Shown: positions 41,180 to 51,064, numbered from the stretch's first letter. The stretch: DNA of 64,000 nt from Algoriphagus machipongonensis (GCF_000166275.1 NZ_CM001023.1:248001-312000), one strand, 5' to 3'. Notes: generated from the sequence alone by a model not told the origin. Made by a program: numbers and translations.

Positions 41180-44100
41180 ATGAAGCAATTTTTACAAAGA
41201 ATCTCTGGTCGACAACCCTACTTTAGGAGTGTTGGACTATTGGTTTTGATCATGATGACTGTCACGCTACAGTCCTTTGCTCAAAGCCAAGTCAAAGGAA
41301 ATGTAATAGACAAATCCGGGCTGGGTATGCCTGGGGTTTCTGTATTGGAAAAAGGAACTCAAAACGGTACTATTACAGATTTGGATGGTGCTTATACCCT
41401 TGAGCTGAGTACTGAAAATCCTGTTTTGGTGTTTTCATTCATTGGATACAAAACCATAGAGAAGCCTGTTGGAGCGCAAAGCACAATAGATCTTACTTTG
41501 GAAGAAGAAGAAACACTACTAGAGCAAGTAGTGGTAGTAGGTTATGGAACGCAAAGAAAAGTAAATGTCACCGGTGCTGTAGATCAGTTATCAGGTGAAG
41601 AAATTTCTGATCGTCCTATTGCCAATGTAATGCAGGGACTTCAGGGAATGAGCCCAGGTTTGAATATTACCTATCAAGGTGGAAAGCCAGGTTCTGTACC
41701 AAATATTAACATTAGAGGATTTACTTCTATCAATGGAGGTGATCCATTAATCATTATCGATGGTATCGCTGGTAATAACAGTGATTTATTGAGACTGAAC
41801 CCATCGGATATTGAGTCTTATTCTGTCTTGAGAGATGCTGCGTCTGCAGCGATCTATGGTGCTAGAGCAGCTTTCGGTGTGATATTGATTACTACGAAAA
41901 AAGGCGCTGAAGGAAACCAAAGAATTACGTATAACAATTATTTCGCTTGGGGTAGACCTTCCGTTCTTCCTGAGCCAGTTACTGATCCCTACATACATTC
42001 GAGAGTTTTAGAAACTTCTACCAATAATACTCCTTGGGATTATGTGAATTATTCTGATGCGCATTATGCTTGGGCAAAAGAAAGATCTGAAGACCCATCA
42101 ATTGAAGACACCAGATTGGATCCAAATAACCCGAACCTTTGGGCTTATATGGGGAATTATGACTGGTATGATTACTTCTTTAATAAATCAAGTTTCTCTA
42201 CCAACCATAGTTTAGCCATCAGCGGAAATAGTGGTGGAAAAATGCCAATGGGATATTATGTGTCAGGAGACTACACTAATGAGAATGGGTTGAATAAGCT
42301 GGCGGATGATTATTGGAAAAGATATTCATTAAGAGCGAGAGTTACTGCCAAGCCTTTGAAATGGTTAGATGTAGATAACAACCTGAACATTTACCAGACG
42401 AAAAGAGAAGACCCTACGAATAACATCACCAGTGTTTACAACTTAAGACCAATCGATGTAGCAGTAAATCCTGATGGAAGTTGGGCAAATACTGAAACGG
42501 GCCGATTAGCAGCAAGGCTTGTTGATGGTGGAGAAAACCAGGAAAACATGTTCGGGTTCCAAAATATTTTAGGAGCAACTGCCACAACTTTAAATGGTGA
42601 TTTGGTATTCAAAGGAACAGCAAGTTTCAAAAGAGAGCAATGGAAATACCATTGGGATAGAAAGAAATACAATATTGGTTTCGGTCCTGAAGATATCAGA
42701 ACAGAAGGCGGTGACGGATCTGTCATCGAAAGAAATGGAACTTTGAATACGACCATTTTTGATTTTTATGGAAAATACTCCAAAACTTTTGGTAAGCATG
42801 ACTTTAACGTTTTGGCAGGTTATAACCAAGAGAATTATGATTACTCAACGATTCAGGCGGAAAGAAGGGTATTAATTTCTTCGTCTCTTCCTTATATCGG
42901 ATTGACCACAGGAGAGTCCTTTATTACTCCTTCCTATAGCGCCTACTCATTGAGAAGTTTATTCGGAAGGATTAATTATACTTTTGCTGATAAATATATT
43001 CTTGAAATTAATGGACGTTACGATGGTTCCTCAAGATTTCCAAGTGATAATAGATGGGGCTTTTTCCCATCTGTAGCAGCTTCTTGGTTGATGATGGATG
43101 AAGATTTCTTCCAACCATTAACGAGTGCAGTTTCTACATTCAAATTGAGAGCTTCTTATGGTAGTTTGGGTAATCAAAACGTATCGAATTTTGGATATAT
43201 CCAGGCCTTGCCAACCAACCTTTCAAGTTACTTGATTGATGGAAGCAAGAGAACAATTATTAGCTCTGCTCCTTCTTTGGCAGTGGATCCTAACTTTTAT
43301 ACTTGGGAAGAGGTAATTTCTACCAATGTCGGTTTGGACTTTGGATTCTTGGGAGATAGAATCAGTGGTACTTTTGATTACTTCATTAGAGATACTAAGG
43401 GAATGCTTACTGACCCAGTAGAGCTTCCAGGTGTATTAGGTACTGCGCCACCAAAACAGAATGCTGCAGATTTAAGAACCAAAGGATTTGACCTTTCTAT
43501 TGGCTATAGAGACCAGGTTGGAAGTACATCAAACCCAGTTCAATATGGTGTGAAAGTGATCCTTTCCGATTCTAGATCAACTATCACAAAATTCCAGAAT
43601 GACCAGAATCTTTTCTCCAACTGGAGAGTAGGTCAGGAAGTAGGAGAAATTTGGGGACTTGAAAGTGACGGACTATTTGCCAATGAAGATGAGATCGCTC
43701 AATTAGATCAATCTAGCATTGTTCCATGGGGTGCACTTGACATTGTCCCAGGATGGCCAAAGTATGTGGATTTAGACAATGATGGTAAAATCGAAAGAGG
43801 GCAAACTTCAGATGATCCTAAGGATTTGAAATTGATTGGTAACTCTACTGCCAGATACAGATATGGAGCTAACATTGACGTAAGCTGGAGTGGATTTGAT
43901 TTATCGATTTTCATGCAAGGTGTGGCGAAGAGAGATTATTATCCAAGCCGTTACCTATTCTGGGGACCTTACCAGCAGCCTTATGGAAACGTTTATCCAT
44001 GGAACTTGGATTTCTACAGAGGTCAAGCAGATGGAGCGGATTTAATGGACCAGCACTCGCAATCTTATATCGATGCAGGCTTGGCTGACCAAAATCTCGA

Positions 44101-44419
44101 TTCAGCTTATCCAGTACTTCAATCTTGGATGGCAGATGCCAATTATGGATCTGGATTGGATATTCCTCAAACCAATTACTTGTTGAACGGGGCATACCTA
44201 AGATTCAAAAACATCACACTAGGGTATAGCTTACCTCAGGCCTTGATAGAAAAAATGAAGGTGAGCAAAGTTAGAATTTATGTAACCGGAGAGAACTTGT
44301 TTGAGATCTCTGAAATCAAAAGATATGTTGATCCAGAGTCGATTAATGCCTCAAGCGGAGATGCAGATGCATATCCTTTCCAGAGAAAATTTGCATTTGG
44401 AGTTAACATAGACCTGTAA
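41180..44419 (+). CDS. SusC/RagA-family TonB-dependent outer-membrane receptor
   Basis: A 1079-residue importer. A long signal region (about 1-35) is followed by a CarboxypepD_reg-like domain (about 38-110: VKGNVIDKSGLGMPGVSVLEKGT). LEQVVVVGYGTQRK (about 114-127) precedes the plug (about 128-240, with VPNINIRGFTSINGGDPLIIIDG). The 22-strand barrel runs to the C-terminus, ending FGVNIDL. It pairs with SusD immediately downstream (18 nt). In this context the substrate may be a choline-containing phosphoester or lipid head group rather than a glycan; this is inference from neighbours and operator. Confidence 0.95.
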   Translation: MKQFLQRISGRQPYFRSVGLLVLIMMTVTLQSFAQSQVKGNVIDKSGLGMPGVSVLEKGTQNGTITDLDGAYTLELSTENPVLVFSFIGYKTIEKPVGAQSTIDLTLEEEETLLEQVVVVGYGTQRKVNVTGAVDQLSGEEISDRPIANVMQGLQGMSPGLNITYQGGKPGSVPNINIRGFTSINGGDPLIIIDGIAGNNSDLLRLNPSDIESYSVLRDAASAAIYGARAAFGVILITTKKGAEGNQRITYNNYFAWGRPSVLPEPVTDPYIHSRVLETSTNNTPWDYVNYSDAHYAWAKERSEDPSIEDTRLDPNNPNLWAYMGNYDWYDYFFNKSSFSTNHSLAISGNSGGKMPMGYYVSGDYTNENGLNKLADDYWKRYSLRARVTAKPLKWLDVDNNLNIYQTKREDPTNNITSVYNLRPIDVAVNPDGSWANTETGRLAARLVDGGENQENMFGFQNILGATATTLNGDLVFKGTASFKREQWKYHWDRKKYNIGFGPEDIRTEGGDGSVIERNGTLNTTIFDFYGKYSKTFGKHDFNVLAGYNQENYDYSTIQAERRVLISSSLPYIGLTTGESFITPSYSAYSLRSLFGRINYTFADKYILEINGRYDGSSRFPSDNRWGFFPSVAASWLMMDEDFFQPLTSAVSTFKLRASYGSLGNQNVSNFGYIQALPTNLSSYLIDGSKRTIISSAPSLAVDPNFYTWEEVISTNVGLDFGFLGDRISGTFDYFIRDTKGMLTDPVELPGVLGTAPPKQNAADLRTKGFDLSIGYRDQVGSTSNPVQYGVKVILSDSRSTITKFQNDQNLFSNWRVGQEVGEIWGLESDGLFANEDEIAQLDQSSIVPWGALDIVPGWPKYVDLDNDGKIERGQTSDDPKDLKLIGNSTARYRYGANIDVSWSGFDLSIFMQGVAKRDYYPSRYLFWGPYQQPYGNVYPWNLDFYRGQADGADLMDQHSQSYIDAGLADQNLDSAYPVLQSWMADANYGSGLDIPQTNYLLNGAYLRFKNITLGYSLPQALIEKMKVSKVRIYVTGENLFEISEIKRYVDPESINASSGDADAYPFQRKFAFGVNIDL

Positions 44420-44437
44420 TTAAGAATAGATAAAATC

Positions 44438-46228
44438 ATGAAAAAATATATCCTTTATTTATGTGCAGCTTTAGTTTTAGCTTCATGTAACGATGATTTT
44501 CTAGATAAGTATCCTCAAACTTCAGTAGCTCCTGAGGAGTTTTTCAAGACAGAGGAAGATTTAGAGTTATATGTAAATGGCTTGCTGACATTGGCAGGGC
44601 CAGGCAGCTACTTAGCTGATCAAAGCAGTGATAATAGCGCGACTACAGGTGCGATTGAGATAAAAAATATAATGACAGGTTCTCCTAGTTCACAAACCCT
44701 TACCGGTGGATGGAATTGGGGTACTTTGAGAAACATCAATTATTTCCTGGATAATTATACCAAAGCAACAGGGTCTGAAGACGCTATTGCTCATTATGTA
44801 GGTTTAGCTAGATACTACCGTGCTGTATTTTACTTTAATATGGTAAAAAGGTATTCAGACGTTCCTTGGTACGAAACTACTTTGAATCCGGGTGATGAAG
44901 ATTTATACAAGCCAAGAGATTCCCGTGAAATGGTTATGGGTAAAATGATGGAAGACCTTGATTATGCCATGGCAAATGTCAGAGAGTCTGTTCCTACGGG
45001 TACCCCAGATGTTTGGGCTGTTAAAGCCTTTACTGCAAGAGTTGCTTTGTATGAAGGAACATATAGAAAATACCATTCAGAATTAGGTTTGGAAGGAACT
45101 TCTGCTCAATTCTTAGAAAAAGCGAAGACAGTAGCTCAAGAAATCATGAATTCTGGACTATTCTCTATCTATAATTCAGGTAATCCAGAAAGTGATTATG
45201 GATCTCTATTCGGAGCTCAGGATTTATTAGGAAACCCAGAAGTAATTCTTGCTAACATTTATGATTCTAGCAAAGACAGGGGTTCAAATAATAACAGAGG
45301 TATTTTCGGAGATTATGAACAGTCTCCTGCAAGAGATCTTATTTTGAGTTACCTCATGAAAGACGGTTCTAGGTTTACCGACCATGAAGATTTCGATCAA
45401 AAAGGTTTTGTTGATGAGTTTCAAAATAGAGACCCTAGACTTAGTCAAACCATCGTTTATCCTGGTTGGGTAAGACAACCAGACGACACACCATACATTC
45501 AGGTTCTGAATAAAAATTTCACTGGATACCACCAGTTGAAGGGTTTTGTGAATAGCATTGATAATGTGGAAATTTCAAGTGATGATTTCCCAGTTTACAG
45601 ATATGCTGAAACCTTATTGATTTATGCAGAGGCGAAAGCTGAACTGAATGAATTAAATCAAGGAGACTTGGACATGTCTATTAATTTGTTGAGACAAAGA
45701 GCAGGTCTTCCAAATTTAGATATGGCTGCAGCAAATGGTAACCCAGATTCTTTCTTAGCTTCTAAATACCCCGATCTATCAGGAGCAAATCAGGGAGTTC
45801 TTTTGGAGATCAGAAGAGAAAGAAGAGTAGAAATGGCCCTGGAAGGTTATAGATATGATGACTTGATGAGATGGAACGCAGGTAAATTACTTGAAGCTAT
45901 TCCTCAAGGCATGTACTTCGATGGTCTTGGGAAATATGATATGACAGGTGATGGAATCGAAGACATCATTTTGGTAGATAAGGACAGTGTGATTCCTGTA
46001 GGGGATGAAAAGGAGAAGAATAGCTTGGGAGAAACTTTGATTTATTACAAAGCTGGAACGATCGATGAGAATGTGGATGTTTTCTTATCCAATGGAGCTG
46101 ATGGAGGAATGATGGTTACTGAAACCAAAGAAAGAACCTTCGTAGAACCAAAATATTACTACAGACCTGTTCCTATTCAGCAAGTAACCTTAAATCCGAA
46201 TCTTACTCAGATTTTCGGTTGGGAATAA
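44438..46228 (+). CDS. SusD/RagB-family outer-membrane lipoprotein
   Basis: A 596-residue surface lipoprotein that lids the SusC channel. Lipobox LVLASC gives acylation at about residue 16. The N-terminal NDDFLDKYPQTSVAPEEFFKTEEDLE and C-terminal ILLEIRRERRVEMALEGYRYDDLMRW-like segment are family signatures. It follows susC by 18 nt and ends before a strong hairpin terminator. Confidence 0.95.
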   Translation: MKKYILYLCAALVLASCNDDFLDKYPQTSVAPEEFFKTEEDLELYVNGLLTLAGPGSYLADQSSDNSATTGAIEIKNIMTGSPSSQTLTGGWNWGTLRNINYFLDNYTKATGSEDAIAHYVGLARYYRAVFYFNMVKRYSDVPWYETTLNPGDEDLYKPRDSREMVMGKMMEDLDYAMANVRESVPTGTPDVWAVKAFTARVALYEGTYRKYHSELGLEGTSAQFLEKAKTVAQEIMNSGLFSIYNSGNPESDYGSLFGAQDLLGNPEVILANIYDSSKDRGSNNNRGIFGDYEQSPARDLILSYLMKDGSRFTDHEDFDQKGFVDEFQNRDPRLSQTIVYPGWVRQPDDTPYIQVLNKNFTGYHQLKGFVNSIDNVEISSDDFPVYRYAETLLIYAEAKAELNELNQGDLDMSINLLRQRAGLPNLDMAAANGNPDSFLASKYPDLSGANQGVLLEIRRERRVEMALEGYRYDDLMRWNAGKLLEAIPQGMYFDGLGKYDMTGDGIEDIILVDKDSVIPVGDEKEKNSLGETLIYYKAGTIDENVDVFLSNGADGGMMVTETKERTFVEPKYYYRPVPIQQVTLNPNLTQIFGWE

Positions 46229-46246
46229 AAAACCAATAGAAATTGT

Positions 46247-46270
46247 AGCCCGGAATTTTTGTTCCGGGCT
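46247..46270 (+). terminator. Terminator/attenuator between susD and the phosphodiesterase gene
   Basis: AGCCCGGAA and TTCCGGGCT form a perfect 9-bp stem with a 6-nt loop, followed by TCT only, so termination may be partial. It may reduce, not abolish, expression of downstream genes. Confidence 0.65.
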
Positions 46271-46293
46271 TCTATAGTTATCCAATTATTGAA

Positions 46294-47547
46294 ATGAAGA
46301 AATTAATTCTGGCAAGCTGTATTGGCTTGTTTGTATTACAAGCCTGTTCTACCCAAGAAAATCAGGAGGAACCTAAAGCGAAAAAAGCCCTTTTTGTCAT
46401 TGTTGATGGTATCCCTGATGATGTTATTGATTCGGTGGCAACACCGAATTTGGATAAAATCATTGCTGAAGGAGGAATTACTAAAGCAACCATGGGAGGA
46501 GAAAAAGATGGCTATAGCCAAACTCCTACAATTTCTGCGGTTGGCTATAATTCTGTTTTGACAGGTGTATGGGCTAATAAACACAATGTTTGGGGCAATA
46601 GTATTAAAGACCCAAATTATCACTACCCCACTATTTTCAGGGCATTCAAAGATCAATTCCCAGAAAAATCAATTGGTATCTTCTCTACTTGGTTGGACAA
46701 TAGAACCAAATTGGCTGGTGCTTCTTTGCCACAGACACAAGGCTTAACTTTTGATTATCATTTTGATGGTTTGGAATTAGACACTGTAAATTATCCTCAT
46801 GATGAAGGAAGGATTTTCATCTATAACATCGATGAGGAAGTTTCGAAAGCGGCTGCCAAAACAATCTCTGAAAATGCTCCTGACTTATCCTGGATGTACT
46901 TAGAGTTTACGGATGATATGTCACACCGCCATGGAAACAGTCCTGAATTTGTCGATGCTGTAGAAAAAGCGGATATACAAATCGGTAGAGTTTGGGATGC
47001 AATCAAAGAAAGAGAAGCCAACTTCAATGAGGATTGGTTGATCGTGATTACGACGGATCACGGTAGAGATATGAAAGGATATGGGCATGGTGGTCAATCT
47101 GATCGTGAAAGAAGTATTTGGATTGCTACTAATTCAGATAATCTAAACAATCACTTCCAGGAGAGAGGTCAGACCGTTGATATCTTCCCTTCTATTGCAA
47201 ATTTCCTAGGAATGGAAATACCAAAAGGAAACGCAATGGAATTGGATGGCGTTCCTTTTATTGGGCCTGTAGATGCAAGCCAATTCAAAGCTGAAAAAGT
47301 TGAAGGGAACATAAACCTCAATTGGAAAACGCTGTCCAGTGAAGAAGCTGGTAAAATTTGGATCAGTACTACCAATGATATCAAAACGGGTGGAGAAGAT
47401 AATTATGAATTAGTGGCTGAGGTGAATTTACAAGACGGAAAGTATTCATTTACTCCAGAATCCATTGATTCAGAGTTTTATAAAATAGTATTGGAGACTC
47501 CTTCAGGATATCTAAACTATTGGATTATTGAAGAAAAAGGAGAATAA
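46294..47547 (+). CDS. ENPP-like alkaline-phosphatase-superfamily phosphodiesterase lipoprotein
   Basis: A 417-residue lipoprotein (FVLQAC lipobox, about residue 18). Metal and nucleophile positions are visible: VIVDGIPDD (about 36-44), the Thr-containing QTPTISAVGYNSVLTG (about 74-89), EFTDDMSHRHG (about 205-215), TTDHGRDMKGYGHGG (about 253-267). This is the nucleotide pyrophosphatase/phosphodiesterase (ENPP) type; some ENPPs cleave choline phosphodiesters. The C-terminal part (about 345-415) looks like a small beta domain. Together with betA it suggests choline release outside the inner membrane. Confidence 0.85.
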   Translation: MKKLILASCIGLFVLQACSTQENQEEPKAKKALFVIVDGIPDDVIDSVATPNLDKIIAEGGITKATMGGEKDGYSQTPTISAVGYNSVLTGVWANKHNVWGNSIKDPNYHYPTIFRAFKDQFPEKSIGIFSTWLDNRTKLAGASLPQTQGLTFDYHFDGLELDTVNYPHDEGRIFIYNIDEEVSKAAAKTISENAPDLSWMYLEFTDDMSHRHGNSPEFVDAVEKADIQIGRVWDAIKEREANFNEDWLIVITTDHGRDMKGYGHGGQSDRERSIWIATNSDNLNNHFQERGQTVDIFPSIANFLGMEIPKGNAMELDGVPFIGPVDASQFKAEKVEGNINLNWKTLSSEEAGKIWISTTNDIKTGGEDNYELVAEVNLQDGKYSFTPESIDSEFYKIVLETPSGYLNYWIIEEKGE

Positions 47548-47598
47548 TTAGACAATAGCTTTTGCAAGGAGCATGGTCTTGCTTATTCTTTGAAATAA

Positions 47599-49275
47599 AT
47601 GCGATCAATGAAGTACGATTATATCATAATAGGTGGAGGTTCAGCTGGAGCCGTACTCACCAACAGACTGAGTGAAAACTCAGAAAATGAGGTTCTGGTT
47701 TTAGAGGCAGGAAGACCTGACTATAAATGGGATTTTAGAATCCATATGCCAGCTGCATTGACCTATTTGCTAACTGGAACGAATTATAACTGGGGCTATT
47801 CTTCAGACCCAGAACCTCATATGCACAATAGGAGAATTGCCCAGCCTAGAGGAAAGGTCTTGGGGGGTTCTTCTTGTATCAATGGGATGATTTGGATCCG
47901 TGGAAATGCCATGGATTTCAACAAATGGTCAGAAGATGAAGGAATGGAAGATTGGGATTATGCTCATTGCCTTCCTTACTTCAAAAGAGTGGAGGATAGA
48001 TTGATTGGTGGAGACACTTATCGTGGTGATGAAGGTAATCTGAAATTGACCACTCCCAAATGTGATAATCCGCTGTTTGATGCTTTTTTTGAGTCAGTTC
48101 AAGAGGCGGGATACCCCCTTACTGATGACGTCAATGGTTATCAGCAGGAAGGGTTTGGCAAGTTTGACCAAACGATTTACAATTCAAGAAGACTTAACGC
48201 GGCGCGAGCATATATTCACCCTGTAAAACACCGAAAAAACCTTCATGTAGAAACGCAAGCGACTGTGATGCGTGTTTTGTTTGAAGGTAAAAAAGCGGTG
48301 GGAGTAGAATACAAGCAAGGTGGAAAGATCAAGCAAGTTTATGGGAAAGAGATTATTTCCTGTGGAGGAGCAATCAATTCCCCTCAATTACTTCAACTCT
48401 CTGGGGTGGGTGATGCTGCGCATTTAAAAAGTTTGGGTATACCAGTAGTTCACGATCTGCCTGGCGTAGGTGAAGACTTGCAGGATCACCTGGAAGTATA
48501 TGTTCAATGGGCTGCCAAAAAACCTGTGAGTTTATTCCCCGCCTTAAGCCCTTGGAGAGCTCCAAAAATCGGTTTCGATTGGCTATTTAGGAAAAAAGGT
48601 CTTGGTGCTTCCAATCATTTTGAAGCAGGAGGTTTTATCCGTGGTAATGATGAGGTAGAATATCCTAACCTTCAATTCCACTTCTTGCCAATCGCAATTC
48701 GATACGATGGCTCAGCGCCAAAAGAAGGCCATGGTTTCCAGTTACATGTAGGTCCCATGAATACTGATGTTAGAGGTCGTGTTAAAATCAAGTCTGCAGA
48801 TCCTACCGAATACCCAAGTATTTTATTCAATTACCTTTCTACTGAAAAGGAGAAAAAAGAGTGGGTTGAAGCCATTCGTCTTTCTAGAAAAATAATTGAA
48901 ACCGAAGCTATGTCTGAATTAATGGGAGAAGAATTATCTCCGGGAAAAAATGTTCAGACCGATGAAGAAATTCTTGATTTCGTAGCCAGGGAAGGAGAAA
49001 GTGCTTATCACCCTTGTGCTACATGTAGAATGGGAGTTGGGCCAATGGACGTGACAGATCCAAAAACACTCAAAGTTCATGGTGTCGAAAATCTTCGCGT
49101 AGTGGATGCTTCGGTTTTCCCTTATGTGACGAATGGAAATATTTATTCACCTGTGATGATGGTAGCTGAAAAAGCCGCTGATATTATATTGGGAAATAAG
49201 CCTCTCAAACCAGAAAATGCTCCTTTTTACAAAAAGGAAGATGTGTTGGAAAATGAAAAAGCTCTCGAAAAATAA
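47599..49275 (+). CDS. betA: Choline dehydrogenase (GMC oxidoreductase)
   Basis: FAD enzyme oxidising choline to betaine aldehyde. 558 residues. YIIIGGGSAGAVLTNRL at the N-terminus binds FAD. HMPAALTYLL, the SDPEPHMHNRR region and RGKVLGGSSCINGMIWIRGN are BetA-type segments. Catalytic His lies in YHPCATCRMG (about 471-480) and Asn in VTNGNIYSPVM. An ATG nine nt later (47608) is also possible. It follows the phosphodiesterase by 51 nt. BetB, the next enzyme, is at 12.4 kb. Confidence 0.92.
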   Translation: MRSMKYDYIIIGGGSAGAVLTNRLSENSENEVLVLEAGRPDYKWDFRIHMPAALTYLLTGTNYNWGYSSDPEPHMHNRRIAQPRGKVLGGSSCINGMIWIRGNAMDFNKWSEDEGMEDWDYAHCLPYFKRVEDRLIGGDTYRGDEGNLKLTTPKCDNPLFDAFFESVQEAGYPLTDDVNGYQQEGFGKFDQTIYNSRRLNAARAYIHPVKHRKNLHVETQATVMRVLFEGKKAVGVEYKQGGKIKQVYGKEIISCGGAINSPQLLQLSGVGDAAHLKSLGIPVVHDLPGVGEDLQDHLEVYVQWAAKKPVSLFPALSPWRAPKIGFDWLFRKKGLGASNHFEAGGFIRGNDEVEYPNLQFHFLPIAIRYDGSAPKEGHGFQLHVGPMNTDVRGRVKIKSADPTEYPSILFNYLSTEKEKKEWVEAIRLSRKIIETEAMSELMGEELSPGKNVQTDEEILDFVAREGESAYHPCATCRMGVGPMDVTDPKTLKVHGVENLRVVDASVFPYVTNGNIYSPVMMVAEKAADIILGNKPLKPENAPFYKKEDVLENEKALEK

Positions 49276-49290
49276 TTTTAAGAGAGCTTT
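49258..49290 (+). terminator. Hairpin overlapping the betA stop
   Basis: AAAGCTCTC (49258-49266) pairs with GAGAGCTTT (49282-49290) across a 15-nt loop. It overlaps the end of betA. The next hairpin (49300-49327) is the better terminator. Confidence 0.5.
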
Positions 49291-49299
49291 CAAAATAAC

Positions 49300-49333
49300 A
49301 AGAGCCACGAATTAGATTATTCGTGGCTTTCTT
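49300..49333 (+). terminator. Terminator of betA within the BCCT 3' end
   Basis: AGCCACGAAT and ATTCGTGGCT form a 10-bp stem, followed by TTCTTTTTTC on the plus strand. It includes the final codons of the convergent transporter gene. Confidence 0.75.
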
Positions 49334-50873
49334 TTTTCTCTTCCTGATATTTTTTCAATGCTTTGTTTACGGAGTAACAGACAAGCAACATTAACAAACA
49401 AACGGGTAATCCAGTAACCAAAGAACCTGTTTGAAGGGCAATTAATCCTCCTCCTAAAACTAGGACCGCAGCAACCGCTCCCTCAATCAAGGCCCAGAAG
49501 ATTCTCAATTTTACCGGAGTATCATCCCGACCTCCACTAGTAATAAAATCAATTACTAAAGAGCCACTATCAGAGGAAGTTACAAAGAAAATCACACCCG
49601 CAATTACCACAAAAAGGATACTCATGTAAGGAAGTGGGAACATCTGAAGTAAGGAATAAAGCCCTGTATTGATGTTTTCTTGTACTGCTTCGCTGATTCC
49701 GCCAGCTCCAAAAAGCTCTACATGGAATGCGGTACTTCCAAAAATGGAAATCCAGACAATACTAGCAGCAGTTGGGCCTAACAAAACCCCAAGGATAAAT
49801 TCTTTAATCGTTCTTCCTTTGGAAATTCTCGCTATAAATAATCCTACAAAAGGAGCCCATGCAAACCACCAAGCCCAGTAAAAGAAAGTCCAGCTATCCA
49901 TCCAGTGTGTACCTCTATAAACTTCCATCCAGGTGGCTGTTCCGATCAGGCTTTGTAAATAAAATCCAGTGCTTTGAACAGTAGATCCAATAATAAACAA
50001 TGTTGGGCCGACGACTAGCATAAATGTCATCAGTATAATTGCCATAATCGAAGCAACTTTACTCAAAATCTGAATGCCATTATGTAATCCAGAAACCACA
50101 GAAATGGTGGCGCATAGAGTAATAATTCCGATTAAGATTACTTGTACTTCTGGACTATCTTTAATTCCAAAAAGGTAATTCATTCCCGAATTGATATGTT
50201 GGATTCCTAGTCCAAGTGTGGTTGCTAAACCAAACATGGTTGCTACCACTGCCATAGTATCAATCAAATGACCAATTGGGCCTTTCAGTTTGTCTCCTAA
50301 AATCGGATACAAAATCCAGCGAACCCCAAGTGGAAGCCCTTTATTATAAGTAAAGAATGCGATAGCTAATCCCATCAAAGCATAAACGCCCCAGCCATGA
50401 AGACCCCAGTGGAGGTAAGATAAATTCAATGCATTCTTCGCAGCCAGAAGGGTACCCGCTTCTCCATATGGAGGATTTGAGAAATGACTGATGGGTTCTG
50501 CGACAGCATAAAACATCAAGACTAATCCTATACCTGCATTGAAGAGCATGCTGAGCCAGGCCCAAGTACTAAACTCAGGTTTAGAATCGGGGCCTCCTAA
50601 TCGGATAGTTTTAAATCGGCCGAAACCTAAAAAAAGGCAAAATACCAGGACGACATTTACAACGATGACATAAAGCCAACCGAATTTTAAAGAGATGAAT
50701 GCCTGTAGAGATTCGAATAAAGATCCGACAGAATCCTGGAAGATTAAAGTGAGTGTTACAAAGAGGACAATTAGTCCTGCAGAGGGGTAAAAAACCCAGG
50801 GTTGTATACTCTTGAAAAAGGGAGTTTGAGTGCTTTTTGAACTTTCGATAATAAAGGTGGTTTTTTCGCTAAT
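49317..50873 (-). CDS. BCCT-family choline/betaine/carnitine transporter without a canonical start codon
   Basis: The frame encodes about 519 residues and about 12 membrane segments. The conserved NAGIGLVLMFYAVAEPISHFSNPP lies near the first third, and WTFFYWAWWFAWAPFVGLFIARISKGRTIKEF carries the family's Trp-rich signature. The first ATG (50549) would cut off a well-conserved N-terminus: from 50873, frame codons read ISEKTTFII, then FYPSAGLIVLFV, FGWLYVIVVNVVLVF and KPEFSTWAWL without a stop. No ATG, GTG or TTG is present before 50549; the earliest near-cognate codons are ATT at 50873 and 50852. Convergent with betA; imports choline or betaine. Confidence 0.85.
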   Translation of the reverse strand: MSEKTTFIIESSKSTQTPFFKSIQPWVFYPSAGLIVLFVTLTLIFQDSVGSLFESLQAFISLKFGWLYVIVVNVVLVFCLFLGFGRFKTIRLGGPDSKPEFSTWAWLSMLFNAGIGLVLMFYAVAEPISHFSNPPYGEAGTLLAAKNALNLSYLHWGLHGWGVYALMGLAIAFFTYNKGLPLGVRWILYPILGDKLKGPIGHLIDTMAVVATMFGLATTLGLGIQHINSGMNYLFGIKDSPEVQVILIGIITLCATISVVSGLHNGIQILSKVASIMAIILMTFMLVVGPTLFIIGSTVQSTGFYLQSLIGTATWMEVYRGTHWMDSWTFFYWAWWFAWAPFVGLFIARISKGRTIKEFILGVLLGPTAASIVWISIFGSTAFHVELFGAGGISEAVQENINTGLYSLLQMFPLPYMSILFVVIAGVIFFVTSSDSGSLVIDFITSGGRDDTPVKLRIFWALIEGAVAAVLVLGGGLIALQTGSLVTGLPVCLLMLLVCYSVNKALKKYQEEKKESHE

Positions 50874-50995
50874 TTACGCCTTTTTTGGCCCTTAGGAAAG
50901 GAATTAAGCCCTTTATAAAGTGAGTTTTTGACCTTTTATTTAAGTTTTTTCTTGGTTTAAAAAGTTATTTAAATCGGAGTTTAAAAAAGGATAAT

Positions 50996-51036
50996 TTTAG
51001 GAGGTTTCATACGATGAAAAACCCCCTAAAATTGTA
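50996..51036 (-). terminator. Inverted repeat/terminator between the MuiA-like gene and the transporter gene
   Basis: A long imperfect stem (TTTTAGG.GG.TTTCAT / ATGAAA..CC.CCCTAAAA) with a 3-nt loop spans the gap after the MuiA-like stop on the minus strand. T-runs follow on both sides. It probably ends the MuiA-like transcript before the transporter gene. Confidence 0.55.
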
Positions 51037-51064
51037 TTGAAAAAAGGTAGATAATTTTATCTTT

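Noticed and set aside
50344..50549. BCCT start at the ATG at 50549
   Set aside because: This removes the first membrane helices and the conserved KPEFSTWAW region, which are encoded in the same frame upstream.
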